Assembly (NCBI RefSeq): GCF_020740795.1
Contig: NC_067301.1
Coordinates: forward strand, 4,092,001-4,156,000
Reading direction: 5' to 3'
DNA: 64,000 bases
Origin: Apus apus
Lineage: Eukaryota; Chordata; Aves; Apodiformes; Apodidae
Each line of letters begins with the position of its first letter. Position 1 is the stretch's first letter. Positions 46,559-61,200 of the stretch are shown here, piece by piece. Below the pieces are notes generated by a model. It saw only the letters and a program-made list of their open reading frames with translations. It ran no database searches and was not told the origin of the DNA. Made by a program: the position numbers and the translations under genes.

Positions 46559-49500
46559 CTGGAAAAATGTGTGAGAAAACTGCCCTGTGAAAACAAATGA
46601 GCAAAGCATTACAGAAATATAGAAAGCTGAAAACCAAAGAGACCCTTCAGGTCAATCTGCTTTGGAACATGGTCTAGCCAAAATTCATAGAACTGGAGGC
46701 TCGTCTGGAGCTTGCAGACCCTTTTTAAAGAATAAGTTTTTTTAAAGGTCAAGCCATTCCCCATCTGCAAGATTTACAGCCTGACCATACCAATGACATT
46801 CCCAATCACTTGAGAATGGAATGCATTCAGGCTTTGCATTCTTTAAGAAGCTTTCAGCAGAAAACCCAACTCCCTGAAAAACCAAGAAACATCGTGACTT
46901 GTAATTTCTTCTAGCAAAAAAAATAAACAGGCCTAACTTACCAAAGACTTGAGGCAAACTAGGGAGAAATGTAAAGCATGCTCATTTTGACCAAAATTAT
47001 TGTTTTCAACTATGCATATGTTATCTGAATATAGCAATCACAGAGACTGGCACTTGAAGGCAGGGCTGGAAAACCCTTTGCACAGAATGTTTCAGACCAG
47101 CCTCACTGGTCAGCAACAGCTACCAGTTATCATGACATATTTCTGAACATGCTTTACAACTGACACTGAGTATCAAGGCATGGCAAGAATTTATAACTCT
47201 TCCTGGCCATCACATTAGCCTCTAAGACAAGTAGCTTAATCTCACAAATGAAGTGACAGTCCAGGCCCAAGGTGCAATGAAACAGCAAGTGCCTGCTACT
47301 CAGGACAGCAACACAGCTAGAATAATGTAATTAATAACAGCAGTTGCTGTACTTAATTAAGAGTTTATTATTAGGTAAGATAGGCATACCTGCAAACATT
47401 TGTTTAAAAAGCCCAGCTTAAGTTTACCAAACATACTCTTTTTCTTTTCTTACTGCTCAGTAACAAGCAAAAGCAGATATAGACTAATCTGGTTTCTTGC
47501 ATAGCTGTTCCCCACCCTGTGCAGATGTAATTACTAGCTGGGCAACAAGACAGGAGTAGCTAGAGCTACTCACCTCTTCTGTACACCAGGTTCATCAGAG
47601 AAATGCTGCTTCCAAAACACCTGCTAGCTTCACCCATAGGTTCTCTGCAGTGCCTCTTACTAACAAGTGCTGGAAGCAGCTGAGCTTTATCAATGGCTTA
47701 AAATAATCATGTCACCTCTCCAGAGGAGAGAAATTGCCTGCTCTGGAAGGATTATTTAAGGCCAACCTCACTAATTAGTTCCCAGTGTTCTTGCCCTCTA
47801 AATATGCAATGCAGTCCCAAGAAAGATTATCTACAATATGGACAACAAGATCATTTGCAGTAACTAACTGCTGTTCTCATTTCTAGGGACTTCAAAGTCA
47901 CACCCCCACAACCACTGTACAAATACCACACAACTGTGTGAACTCCTTCCTAAAGGGTTAGAGCATAGGAAGTAGCCACTTCTGAGATGCATTTCTGTCC
48001 TGACAGTAACAGCTTATTTACAGTTACCATTAAAATTCCCCATGCACACCCCAAATTGCAAATAATAGTAATCTCTGCATTTGTTGTATTTAACATCAGA
48101 TACAAATGAAAACAGAAAGATCAAATGTTTTCCTAACCCTCAACATTCAGAGTAATTCAGCTAAGAACCTAAACAGCCTCCACAAACAGACCATTTCCAT
48201 GAGCAGCCAGAAGGCTTCTATCACAGACAGTTGTCCCTCTGCAAGTCAGCACTCAAAGTTGTCTCCATTCCATCCATGTTCAGCCCCCAGCTGAACTCAT
48301 CACAAAAAGTCATGGGTGAAACATCAAGCTTGCACACCACAACTCGAGTACTTCCCTGCTAAACCATAGGGCACATCCTCTCAGTAACAAGCACCTTTAC
48401 TGGTAAAGACGCCAGGATTGACTGGAGCCCATCAAATAAATTAGGTTTCATTACTTTTTCTTAAAAGGCCTGGTGACCAGTACAAAGCCACACACAGGTT
48501 CTCATACCAACTCATTCCTATCTATTCTGAATGGCAGCTCACATTACCAACACTTTCAATTACACATCAACATTTCCACATTAATCTCTAACAAACCCTA
48601 AGAAACAAGGTCTAAAAATATTTTGCAACTGTGTATTTTGGGGATGGAAGAAGTGCAAAATATGAGAGTTTAGCAAGACAGCTGAGGAACAGCTGAATCA
48701 CCACTAACACAAGTTCTGCTCACAATCTTGAGTCCCAACAATCTATGTGCTAGATCCATCCCCAAAGCATTTTTCAGATCAGGTATTTCTTTGCCTCAGT
48801 TGCAATTACCAGCTCTGAATTCTGCCTCTTTGCTCACCTGTATCGACCTTCTATTCCTGCAAGGTCAGAACATTGCTTATTTTGCCCATGCTCACTTTCA
48901 ATTTCTTGTCTCTCTGTCTAAACAAGTCATGGCATGCTCAAACTTTCAATCAAAATTCCTCTTGCCCCAATGGGCTTAAATTCCCAGCCAGGATTTAAGA
49001 ACAGATAAAACCAGGTCCTTTACCATGGAAATGAAGATAGAGCTATTCTAAGCACAAGGCTTCAGTTGGAATCCATCCTGACCCTTCTGTCCCAAATAAT
49101 TCCACTTCCTTACAATGGTTTACACTTGGATCAGAGATTGCTACGAAGAGTAATTTTTTAACATACAGAAAAACTTAAAAGCAGTGAAGTAATGTTTACA
49201 AGCACAGAGATGCCCATACAGGAGATGGAAAAATGTTCAAATCTTTACTTTAGGTTCTTTTACCTAAGAAATGAAGTTGCTCTCCCAAACATTGCTGGGT
49301 TACATGAGGTTTTAAGCTAAAATGTAAGGCAAGTTAATTGAAAAGAAACATGTACATCATGAATTACAGCAACATAAGAAAACTGAACCAGCTTCAGGAT
49401 GCAACCTGTCAAATGCAGGATCCTGGCAGTTGACTCTCAGCTGATCAGCAAAGATAAAAGCAACTTTTTGCAAATTCCATACACTGTAACAAACTTCTAT

Positions 49501-50772
49501 TGACAGCACTGATGAATCCCAGTGTTTGCAGTTAAAACACGGAATTGATTTAATTACCTACTCTTGCCAGATATGATATTGCACATAAGGAACATTCCCT
49601 GGAAGATAACATTCCAATCTGTATTTTAAGCACAAAAAGCCAGACAAGGAGACAGAAACACAAGGGCTGCTGTGTACTGGACTGAAGGAAACCCCACAGC
49701 ATCAACAGACCTCAACTGGAAAGCTGCTCATTTGAAAGAATGAATGGCCAAAACTCTTCAGAGGCCCAGTTCACTGGTACTTACTGGCCTAAGCAAAGAA
49801 ATACAGGGGTCTCAGCTGCATTTCTTGTCATCATACCCTGAATTACTAATGCTAAAGGACAAGATGCCAAGGGCTGATGAAGCCACACTGAATGCACTGT
49901 TCCATCACATCTGGGACTGGTCTCTCCAGCTCAGGGTGAGGCAGATGTGCAAAGCCAACAGGAAAGTCTGGGCTGCCAGCATGGGTTCTACTCTCCAACG
50001 CCATTAATTACAAAAAAGACTAACCTGTGCATTTCAAAAGCTGCAGTTTTAGTCTGAAATGATTACACTCTTCACTAAACCACGTTAAAAGACTAAATTC
50101 TATGAGCTTGTCCTGCTGCACCCAACACTGCAAATGGACATAATTGGGTCACCTAATTTTCCCTTGTTTGGCAGGCATAGGGAATAAAATTTAATTCTTA
50201 TTTATTTTTATTATGATCCACAAGACAGAATAATAAATGAGAAAAATCTATATATTAAAGCCAAAACTGCCAGCCCAGCATATGAATGGGCAGAGCTGAG
50301 CACACCTGACATCCCTGCTCTGATCCCCATCTCTCTGCCGACCAACCGACCTCTTCAGTTGTGGAGTATGTAGAAACGAGTCCCCTTGGCAAAAGAAAGT
50401 GTATCATGCAAAACACAAGAGATTGCAGCTGCATTTTTCCAGCAAGGCAGCAATATATAGATGAGAGTAAACTGGACATGATTTTGGAGCCAGAGGATGT
50501 AGGTGTATCTACACCAAAAGAGTTGGTCTACTTTATTATGTATTATGTGTTTTTAATTTTTCCACTAGCACTAAGAATGCTTCTCTACTTCCTTACCACT
50601 CCACATTGTTACTTGTCGTGAAAAGCTTATAATGAAAATAAAACAGAATCCTTCCCAAAAATTAACTAAAAGACTCTACTGTACTGCCTTTCCCTTCAAT
50701 CACTGACCCTGGAGTAGATAATAAAAATATATTGCTTTTGCAGTCAGTTTCCTCTTCTTACCCCTAACTAGA

Positions 50773-50819
50773 TTTGGAACTAGGTGATCTTTAAGATCCC
50801 ATCCAACTACAATTCTATT
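50773..50819 (+). mobile_element. CR1 LINE 3'-end fragment
   Basis: TTTGGAACTAGGTGATCTTT, AAGATCCCATCCAACTACAA, TTCTAT. This is the terminal 47 bp or so of a CR1 element; the final octamers are missing. Confidence 0.8.
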
Positions 50820-51608
50820 TTTTCACTTTTTAACAATGTCAACAGGATAAAACTGTACTCAAACTGTTTTACTAACAGATGGAAACAACACCTAAGGAAA
50901 CTCAACCTCCCCAACAAGAGCTGTTTTGACACAATACTTTCAGTAGAGGATTCCAACACACAGGAACTGAAAATTACAGTTTTGTAACTGTATTTCCCTC
51001 ACTTCCACCTATACTCTTGTGAATTCAAAACCTGGAAAGGCTTTTCTGCCAATGTTACAGATGGGTTCACAATAAAGAACTAAATTATTGACTCCTCTCC
51101 CATCATCCCTTTTTAAAAAAAATGAATCAGAAATACTTCACATCCCAAAAGAAAAATAAAAATAACCACATTAAAAATTGTTGTGTTAGTAAATTTTGCA
51201 TAAGGTAAACTACTTAAGCATCCCGTTTAATTTTAAAGACATGGTTATTTAATGCAAAGAGAAAGAAACAAAAGCCTTTGTTCCTTCAGGCTATGTGTTC
51301 CCCCAATACTGTAACCCTCTGTAAATGCTCAAATTCCCAACATCCACATTTTACTTGTATGGGAGAAAACCAAACTGAAACTGAGGAATTTCTACAGCCT
51401 AAATTAAGAAGCAAAAAAAGGAAAAAAGGCACTAAGCTGTCAGTAAATGTATTATTTTACATATTTGGACTTAATAATTTAGGGTACTTAAGGCAGCCAT
51501 CTGCAAGCTCTTGAAAATGTAAGTCACAGCTGCCTGCTGCTTTAATATCTTGTATCATTTCCAGTTTCAGCCAAAAAGAAATCCAACAGGAGTTAGTTCA
51601 GCTACATG

Positions 51609-51682
51609 GTTTGTTTTGTTTTGTTTTGTTTTTTGTTTTGTTTTGTTTTGTTTGTTTGGTTGGTTTGGTTTGGTTTTTTTTC
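51609..51682 (+). repeat. (TTTTG)n microsatellite with TTTGG tail
   Basis: About ten TTTTG units, one with an extra TT, passing into TTTGG/TTGG variants and a T run. Similar short G/T-rich patches lie at 1868-1911 and 60960-61004. Read on the minus strand this is an A-rich tract, possibly derived from an old poly(A)-type tail. Confidence 0.9.
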
Positions 51683-54600
51683 CCTTGAATCTGGCAGATT
51701 CTGTTCAAGGCAGCTAAAACCCTCAATTAACAGCATAGGATTATAAAAGCTCAGCTAAGGAGTTACAGTGAATAAAACCAACCACTGCAGGTTTCCTTTG
51801 CACTACACAAATGGAGTTCACAGCCAGCAGGGAGAGGTCCCTTTAACTCTCTGCTACCATTATCCAAGGTTCAGCTATTAGCCTCCACTGTCCCACTATT
51901 GAGCACTTCAGTGGTTAAAAACATGGTCATACTGGGACACTTCTAAGTGCAAGGGGATGCTGCACCTTTAAGCCTTATTAATTTTCCAATGGCATTTTAC
52001 AGAGAACAGCTAGAGCCCTAAAAACCTTCCAAGCTGGAGCCTGAAACCTGAAGTCAGGAACCTGAGTCTGCAAAATCCTGCTACAAATTTTCCTCTAATT
52101 CAGCCTGACTCATGACCTTCAGTCAAAGGCAGCTGGAGACTAGATTAATTCCCCTCTCGAGGGAGAGATGACAATGAAGAATTCATAACAGCTACCTATT
52201 TATAGGTGATCAGCAAGAGTTTAAATATTTAATACTTTTTTTTTTTTGGTCTTCACTTTTATGTTCAATATTATCTTTTAGCTGACTTTAGAACTTGAAC
52301 CCCAGTGTCAGATTTTGGTCAGTTTACAGCTGGAACTCCAGTGGTAGGTTCAAAATGTTAGATTTAAAACTTGAACAAACAGTATAGTCCCTCCCTCTTG
52401 AAGAGGGACAAGGAACAGCCCCAAAACACTGCCACTTTGACATGAAAATTTAAGAAAAACAAGCAGGGTTTTGCGGGTGTTTTTTCAGTGCTGGATCACC
52501 CTTCAGAACTTCAAAAAGGACTTCAAAAGTAGTAATGAAATCTTTTCTGAAAAGCTTCCCAATATACTAAAACAGCTCTTGTATCAATGCTCAAGATAAC
52601 TGTAAAAAAAACCTAGTATGATAAATCACAGTTTTTTATTAAATTAATGCTTGCCTCATGACCTTCAGGCACACAGAAAGCAGGTTATTTTTCTGTACCA
52701 CAGCAACAATGTCTCAAAGAGAAGACAGATCTATCACATCTCATTCAGTTGAAAGAGGCAGCACAGGTTTTTAGGTAGCACATGTCAGTCAACTCAAAGC
52801 CTCTGAAATTAAAGGTAGTAACAGCAACAAAACCTTAGAAAATTACTTTCATTTCACAAAGGTATCCACACTTCAAAGCTGAATTTGTAAAAAATTCCTT
52901 AAAAAGTGACAACACTTTGCTACAAGCAGCTTATACACAAATTCTATCCCAGCCAAAGAAACAATTCTAAAAGGATATTACAATACTTTACTCAAGACAG
53001 TCTTCAACAGCTGGATTGATGAGTGCTGCTCTTGTCCTAACCATTGGTCACAGAGACTCAGGCACCTCTTCCCCTATTTATAACAAAGCAGCAAATCTCC
53101 TAGACAGGAAATTGGGCACTAATGATAGCCAACAATTGTAACTACCAGGCATCCCACACAAAAGAAATATTCCTGTAAAAAAAAGGGTTACACATCCATC
53201 ATCAAAACAAAGCTGTATGACACTGCTTTTTATGGATCCCTTTGTAAATATTGTATCTTTTCAGAAACAGAAAATGAAGTTTCCAGCATATAAACATAAG
53301 ATTGAGAAGCCTTTTCTTCTTAAGAAATTAGCTTTATTTTCATAGTTTGATTTTTAACTGAGTCATAAAGGAGTGAAAAAAAGAGCACCAATAACAGGTA
53401 AACATTTTACCAACAGCTTATAAGAATCAAATTCTTTTCAATATATCTATCCCATTTTATAGGGTAGCCAGGCTACACACATTGTACAAGTATGTACCCA
53501 TATAAGACCTCCACCTATGAACTTATTTTTGGACTATTAATTATTGACACCCATGACAGAGCCTCCTGCAGCACGTCTGTGCTATGATCACTGCAGAAAC
53601 TGAACACACGCCAATACACAAACAAGCACAAGGAACATCAAGACCATTAATTGTGGTCACTTTATTTTCTTGTCCTGTCAATCAGCTTTGTGACCAAAGT
53701 CACGTTTACAAAGCAGCTCTGCAAGAAGCCATAACACTGGACTCAGAATCCTCTGAAGCCTTAGGATTATTAGCATTAAAACAGGGTTTGATTGGAGACT
53801 GCCACTTATATTGCAGAAACTAAGCTCATCAGGCTAAAAAAGAACTTAACTCATGGGACATAAACACCCTACTCTCATGAAGCATATACATTGATAAAGA
53901 ATTAGTTGACTGTAGAAGCAAGAAAATTGTTCAGACTTCATAATGAAGCCAACCCAAGCTCACCCTGCCTGCACAGCAGAGCACAATGTCAAAACTGATG
54001 CAGGTGGGTGAGTAAGCCCGAGGTGGAGGATATTTTTCTGCCTTCTTCAGCAATTCTCAAGTGGCTTGAAATGGAACAGGAAACAAATATGCACTAACAA
54101 GCACACACTCGGAATTAACAGCCGGGCTAATGAAGAAACACTTCAGTAATTGGTCTGTTTCCAACCAAATAGTTTAATCAATACTGTTTGTATTCAGATT
54201 TTTGAAATCAAACTGCTCTCAAGTTAAACTATGCAAAACTTTTATGTATCACTCAACTTGAACAAAAAGGCAACTGACACTATTAATAAATCATAAACAA
54301 TTACACAACAGTCCTAAATCAGAATAGGCAAAATTCCAGTAAGTATCTGAAAGCAGTTAAACCCACAATAACATTTTATTTCAAATTACAAGCATGCAGT
54401 AAAAGCTCCCCCAAAACAGAAGTATCATATTTGGGGCCAAACTGCCTGTGGTTTAGTGTCCAGCTTCTCAGCAGTGTAAGCACACTGCATTGTTACATTT
54501 AACCAGAAATGGCAAACAAACATGGTCAGCAATGCCTACTGCAAGGATTTCTCTCCACTGTTCCACTCACTGAAGCACCATTAGTATTTATAGGCATTTC

Positions 54601-57600
54601 TTTGGTACTCATCACCACAGTATCTTTCTCCAGCTGCCCTGCATATTAGGGATGGCTTTCAATTTAAAACCTCACCTTTGCTGCCCTGTAATTTATACTG
54701 ACATCTGAACATCATTAATGCCATAACACAGACATTTTACACTGAAAATGCCTACACATCTTTTACAGCAGAGATTATGGCTAACTAGTTGGCTTTTCAA
54801 AGCAATTAACACATAAGCTGTTATTAGGTTGGTGACTACTTTGCATTTTAATATTTTGCAATACAGTATCAAAGTACAGTGTCAGGAGCAGAGACTTAGA
54901 TTAATAGCTCCTGACTGCCAAAATTGCCTAACCATTGGACAACAACAATTAATAGTGTTCTGGCCTCGTACATTAATAAAAATTGCTGTCCAAAAAATGG
55001 TAAATATACCCCTTATGACACTTACTTATCTTGCCACTTCAGACAAGGGGAAAAAAAAAAAAAAAATCACAAGTCTTCTGTGCTGCTTTCCCCATGGATG
55101 CTGCATATAACCAAGAAAGCAAAGAAGTGGTTTCAGTTTTGAATGAATTTATGGTTCAGCTTTTAAAATAATGTAAAGAGGTATCTTAGTAATAGCTCTT
55201 GCTGAAAGTTGAACTAAGAATCAATGGCTATTTGCCTAACACGAATTATTCCCTGATAATCTTTTTTGCACTAGCCATGACACCAAACCTTTGCCACCTC
55301 AGACATCTTTTAGCACCATTAACACTATTGAATAATATGGACAAGAGACCCCTGCTCCTACCACCTTCGTAAGATAGTACTTCTTGAAAACTTTCCTTGA
55401 TAATGGTTCATAAACTGATAGCTCTTCCAAACTGACAGCTCTTCTAATCATATATGTAAAAATATGCCAGTTCCTCTCTTCTCTGAAGGACTTACTAAAA
55501 ACAAAAAGCACAAGGAAAAGGATTGTTACCTTCTTTAGGTCACCAAAGAAGACCATGCTGCAAAGATTTCTGATGGAGAAAGGAGGAAGGAAAATAAATC
55601 CTTGTCAATGTTAAGAGTGGACGTTTAACGTTCACAAGTTTAAAACAAGTTTCCTAATTACACACCAATTTTACCACAGACCTTTTGCCTTCTATAGTTT
55701 TTGGTAAAGTGGGATGACAAGGAAGGATATCTTGCCTTCAAGAGACTTCCTATTTCTCAGGAAAACTAATGTAATTTCCTTCCTCCTTAGCCACAATTTT
55801 CAATGTTACCTTAATTATACTAGCACTGAACCGTGAAACAAACCTGTACGAGGTCATTGGTTTCACAGCAGAAATCTCCCTTTAGCACTACTGTCCAAAC
55901 ACACACACAGGCTGGAGAGAAACCACTGCCTACAAGGGTTTGTAAGGGTTATATCAAGTCCAAATCAGTGCTGGGACTAATTAAATTCACACTACAATGA
56001 AAACTGGAAGAATCACAGACAAAACTGAGAATGCACATACGTTAAAAGCAATCAAGCTCAGCTGCATGGCAAAATGTAAGTGGAATTGGGTGGCAAGTTT
56101 TTCAGAGATCAACACTAAAGATGTCAGATACTTAAAGCTGATTGCTTCAAGGACTCCTATATATGTAAAATTCAGTGCATTTACAGAATAAATGGCAACA
56201 GCTCCCCTAAAGAATGGGAGGATCATGCAGATACAGCAATATGTATTTTCATTAACGAGACTCTGCTATATACCAATGATAACAAACGGTGTTAGCCCAG
56301 AGACCCTCGAGAAAAGGCTGATCCTCTACATGTTAAAACTACTGTAAAATTCCAGACCCCTTCAGAAAGTTTCCATCAGCAGGACTGCATGAAACGACCA
56401 CCATGTAAAGCAGAATGGAAAATGAGAATTCCTGAAGTTGCAGACAAATTTTTTTGCTTCCCAAACCACTGGTACAATTACACTACCTCTTTATATTTCA
56501 TTTTTCAACAAAAGGAATGAGCCCATAGCAGTTATGTCAAAAACTGCAGCTGCCAAGAAGAGAACATGAAATTAATAAAAATGAGGTGTCAAAGCTGTAT
56601 TTCCACACACACTACTACACATACAGAGTTTTATTTCAGGTTTAAAACTCTTTTGCACAGGCTACTGAACTAAGAATCATGACAGTGAAGCCCTAATAAA
56701 ATTGCTGCCAACAGGTTTTCACATGAATTGTGAAAGATTTATTTTGCAGAGCTGCAGAATAAATTTTCAGTGCTAAAATTTCTGTTTTAAAATCATGATG
56801 GTTCTGACCCTTGAAGCTAAGCAAAACCTTTCATGAATTCCACATAAACCAATGAGTATTATTTGGCATATATAGGCATTCCTGAAAAAAATACCAGCTA
56901 AGGAGATGTGAATGCTCCTGTTTTTCTCAGTTTGGCATCAGCTCTTAAAGTTAATTATATTAAGTATATTATTGCTGATCATTTTTGCATAAACATTCAG
57001 TTACTGTGTTTATCTTGAAGTCTGATATTGCCTCCCCCAACCAACTGTGAGAGCTGCCAGCACACAACGAAATTTTCAGTTTTCCCTGTAAGATTCAGCA
57101 CACTCCAAGTTAGGAAACTCTGTTAAATTTACATTAGCACAGCAACAGGCACCAGAGACCACTGCAGCTGCACTATCCCCTTCTCATTTCTACAGGAAAC
57201 CTTCCACGAGTAGTTTGCTTGAAACTGATTCAGTATTTATGCTGCTGCTCTGCAGAAACTCTGCTGCGAAAATTGAGGTCACATTTCCTTTAAGTGTACC
57301 TGAGTGTGTGTACATGTTTACTTATTTAAAGCTCAATGAAATTAATTAAAAGCTCCTTGCTGACTTCAATGTGCCTTGGATCAGGACCTGGATGAATTCA
57401 GAGGCAAAACAATTACACTTTAATTAAGCATCTTAACATTCTTGTGAAGCAGTCAACTAATTTTATAGAAGGATAAACTGAGTCAGAAAGTTTCACAGGT
57501 TGGTCATGGTCATAAACAGAATTGATGACTTATGTTGCTTCCATATTTTTTAGTTATCCTCATAACACAGAGAAAATGAACTTTTTGAAAAACCAAATAA

Positions 57601-58185
57601 GTTACTAGTCTATGTATTTGCAGGAAATAAATCAGGACATCCCCAAAAAAGTGCAAGTTTCTGTTCTGCCACCAATAGCTAATTTAGCCAGTCACAGAAT
57701 TCCAATAAAACAAGAAGTTGCTATTTTAATTTTTATATTTTTATAGTAGTTTCTCTCCAGATGAGATCTTTAGATTAGTATTTTTAGGAGGTTTAGCATT
57801 TTTATGGCAATTGTTTGTTTTTAAAATAGCATTAGTAATTATGATCCATACCTATATTACTATTTTAAAAAAAAAAAAACAGTCTAGGCAAATTTGATAG
57901 TCTATAAAACCCTGAAAATTATTGTTGAAAAGCAACAAGTATCATTAGGCTTCCTAAATTCAAACTGACATTTAAATCATCCATAAGCTCTATAACATTC
58001 TTTTAATTACCAGTTCTGAGCAGAAACAACAAACTAACCTCCCTCACTTTTTTGAGCTTCCATTCCATTACCCTTCCCCAACATCCAGTCTGAACACAAA
58101 CCCCAGAGTCAGAAGAGTGTTCTTATTCAATCACCAGTTACTTTCAGTTTTTCAGTTATTTTTCTAGTCTTGGGTTTCTTCTCAC

Positions 58186-58265
58186 CTATCAACACTCCGT
58201 ATCTTTGCTCATTCTGGTTTATCTGCTCTCTTAGGCCAACCGAAGCTGACGAACAGGCCACGGAT
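58186..58265 (-). other. CTNNBIP1: Candidate upstream exon of CTNNBIP1 (80 nt) with uORF
   Basis: In minus sense there is a branch-point-like CTAAC, a long T/C tract and TTTAAAG, then 80 nt beginning ATCCGTGGCC and ending GTTGATAG, then donor GTGAGAAG. Four CpG occur in 80 bp of otherwise CpG-poor intron. It contains a complete short ORF at 58189-58212 (MSKDTEC then TGA) with A at -3, directly followed by TAG. In the phase that joins to 46496-46558 and the ICAT ATG, the exon has no stop and no ATG. It fits a non-coding 5' exon with a translation-dampening uORF. Confidence 0.6.
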
Positions 58266-61200
58266 CTTTAAAGAGAAAAAAACCTGTTAGTCTCATCCAT
58301 TCTCAGAGATACAGCAGCATCAACAACAGTAAAAAGTGTTTTGTTTTTTTTTCCTAAATGAAACTAAATTTGTTGGTAAGAAAGTTTTCAGTGCTTTGAA
58401 AACCTATTTACATATAATTTCTCCCACGTACTTACAACACAGACCATTAGACCACCACCATTTTTTAGGATGTGGAGTAGGTGACAAAATGTTTCATTTG
58501 AATAGTTTACATCTCTGCTGTACACCAGCAGCAAAACAAACACCTTCTGGGACTGTTCACCTCCTTCCATAAATGCAATAGCTTAAATTGCACTAATGCA
58601 TACAATTATTTTTTCAGAAAATTGGAACTCTCAATCTGAACAAAAATTAAATCTCTAGTATCTGTGATGCAGGGAGTTATTCTAAAAGGCATTAAAGATA
58701 TTAATTATGTACAGATTCTGATTATACGAGTCAACACAGAAGACAAATTTAAACAATACTTTCATATGTATACTTATAATCTTACAAGCTATGATTTCAG
58801 TTTTTTGGAATAACATATAGAACCAAGTGCTTTTTTAAAGAGAGCTCAGTTAAAACTATTGAACTTAATTTTTTTTTCATCTTTCTTATTACAAATCAAG
58901 GTTTGTATTTGGATGAATATCCCACCATACTGTTCCAGAAGTACCTCACTGACAATTTAAATAAAGAACATGATGGGCCAGCTTTTCCATCATGACTATT
59001 TGCATATTTGGAAACAGAAAAAGTAATTTACTGCCACTAACTGAAAACTGAATTATAACCATGTCCCAGCTACGACACTTATGCCCACTCCCTGAATATA
59101 AATATTTGGCATATTTATGAGGAATACAATTTTTACAATTAAAAGCATTGACATCAGGTTGGATGGCTTCTGCATGATGTGCAGGATGGTGTGGTATGGC
59201 TGAAACAGCTGCTACTGTCCTTGGTGCATTTCAGCAGCAAATCCAACCTGGTGACAGCTTGCAATGAAAAGAAACAGTTCTGCATCCACATGTATAGAAA
59301 TATTCAATAAAATACCCAAATCCTCCTTTATGGAAAAAGACATTAAGTTTCTCCAAGCACATTCAGCAGCAGCCTCCAAAAGCCCATTGCCTCTCTGCAT
59401 GCACAGCACTTGGTTGCATTTTTGATGTTTCAAACTAGGTCAGATGCTCAGGAGGGATGCTTTGTAGTCAACAACAAACTTAAAAATTGAAATATTTACT
59501 AAAAATCATAAATGTTTATGTTGGTTAGAGATGACAAACATTGTGCAGAGGGGAAAAACCTCACACTAAACTAATAAAAATCAATTTCACACAAGTTGTT
59601 TCCTAGGCAAAGCATCAACCTTTAACATTAGTGTCACAATATCAAATATTCCGATATTACCTTTATTTGCACATATGCAGTGCAGGATGATTTTTAATTT
59701 TTAGCAACAAATAAGTATCACGGTCAATGTTTGCAATTACAAACTTTAGGTTTTCCTTCAGTTCACTTTTGGTTTTGTTTAGAAAATAAATCTGTCTCCT
59801 CTTGCAACATTTAAGTACTCTAAAACCCTGAATGAGGGAAGGGAATGGCAGAGGATGGAAAAGAGCAGAAAAGGATACAACTACAGATTTCTTGTAAAAT
59901 CAGGATTTGGAACTTGCTTTCTTTGCAGCCCTCATACATAGATATACTTTTTTTATATATCTAGTGAAATGTATTAACCAATTCTTGCTAAGACAACAAT
60001 CAGAAGCCTCAAATTACTTTGTGAGCAGAGAGCCTCCTCTCCCCCCCAGCAGTCACTGGGCAGCACACAGGGCTGCTACAAACAACCAGGGAAATGACAA
60101 CTGTGGTACATCTGATCCCCATTTATTACAATGACTCCTCTCAGGATATGGGTGGTCTTCCTGGTAAAGATTTCAGTATCTTCCCACTTGGGTATCAAAA
60201 AGAATCCTGAAAGCCCTGTTATGTCCTATATAACTTCTCATTACTTCTGTGGCAGGGCTTAAAACAAAGCAATTTTGGGGAAACCCTAAAACTTCAGCCA
60301 ACCAATTACCAATTAACTTGCTCAAAACAGCCTTTGCTCTTGCATTTGTTCAATCCTACATCATCCTTCTAGATTCACATCATTACAAAGCACAACTAAG
60401 GGAGCATCCAAAATTATTAACCAACAACTCTACATTATACTGAAGGAGCTGCCAATTTCTACCAAGATGCCAGAGACACTATAAACAACCTGACTCTTTC
60501 TCAGTTAATAGCAAAATTAAGCAAGTGCAACTAATCTGAAGTACACCTGCCACCATTTTCCAGCTAAATTCGTTTGTCAAGATGAACAGCAGCTTTTAAG
60601 AAAACAAGTCTGCATTTTAGAAAAAGGATTGATACGTAGCTTCCTGTCTGTCCTCTCACCTTGAATACCTGTGCTCCCAAAACAAATCCCGTGTTTCATC
60701 ATTTAGCCTCACTTTTCACTGTTAACATAGTGTTTCCTCTCCAGCAGGCTATTCCACATCATACATGAGCTTCAAAAATACCAAGGGCAAAAGAAGTTGA
60801 CAGCTTGCAAGCTCAGCAGCCAATAAAAATGACAAATAAACATTTGATTTTGTAACTGGATTTTAAATTATATTCTTAAATAGACAGGTCTATCACTATA
60901 TGGAGCCAACTCAGATTAGAAAACTGAACAAGCATACCTAATTTGCCTCCAACATCCACTGTTTTTTGGAGTTTGGTGGTTTGTTGGTTGTTTGTTTTTT
61001 TTTTAAACCACCACATCTGCAGAATGTCTTGCTCTCATCTCGTGGAGCATCAAAGCTTGGTTTGTTCAATGTGCCAAGATGAGGAAGGGTCAAATAAAAG
61101 ATGATACACAACAGAGCAAAATACACTCTCCTTGAGGAGAAAGCAAATGCAAGTCTGAAAGTCAAACATACCCTGAAGAAACGTATCTGGATGTTAAGCA

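Larger units (their letters stand above)
46559..58185 (-). other. CTNNBIP1: CTNNBIP1 5' region intron
   Basis: About 11.6 kb between the two candidate upstream exons. It holds a short CR1 tail (50773-50819), a TTTTG-type microsatellite (51609-51682) and AT-rich unique sequence. A small CpG group near 50338-50352 (CCGACCAACCGACC) was considered as another exon but its splice sites are weak. Confidence 0.55.

Noticed and set aside
50300..50360. Another upstream CTNNBIP1 exon with CpG-containing CCGACCAACCGACC
   Set aside because: The flanking minus-strand acceptor lacks a good pyrimidine tract and the donor is weak (TCAG|GTGTGC).
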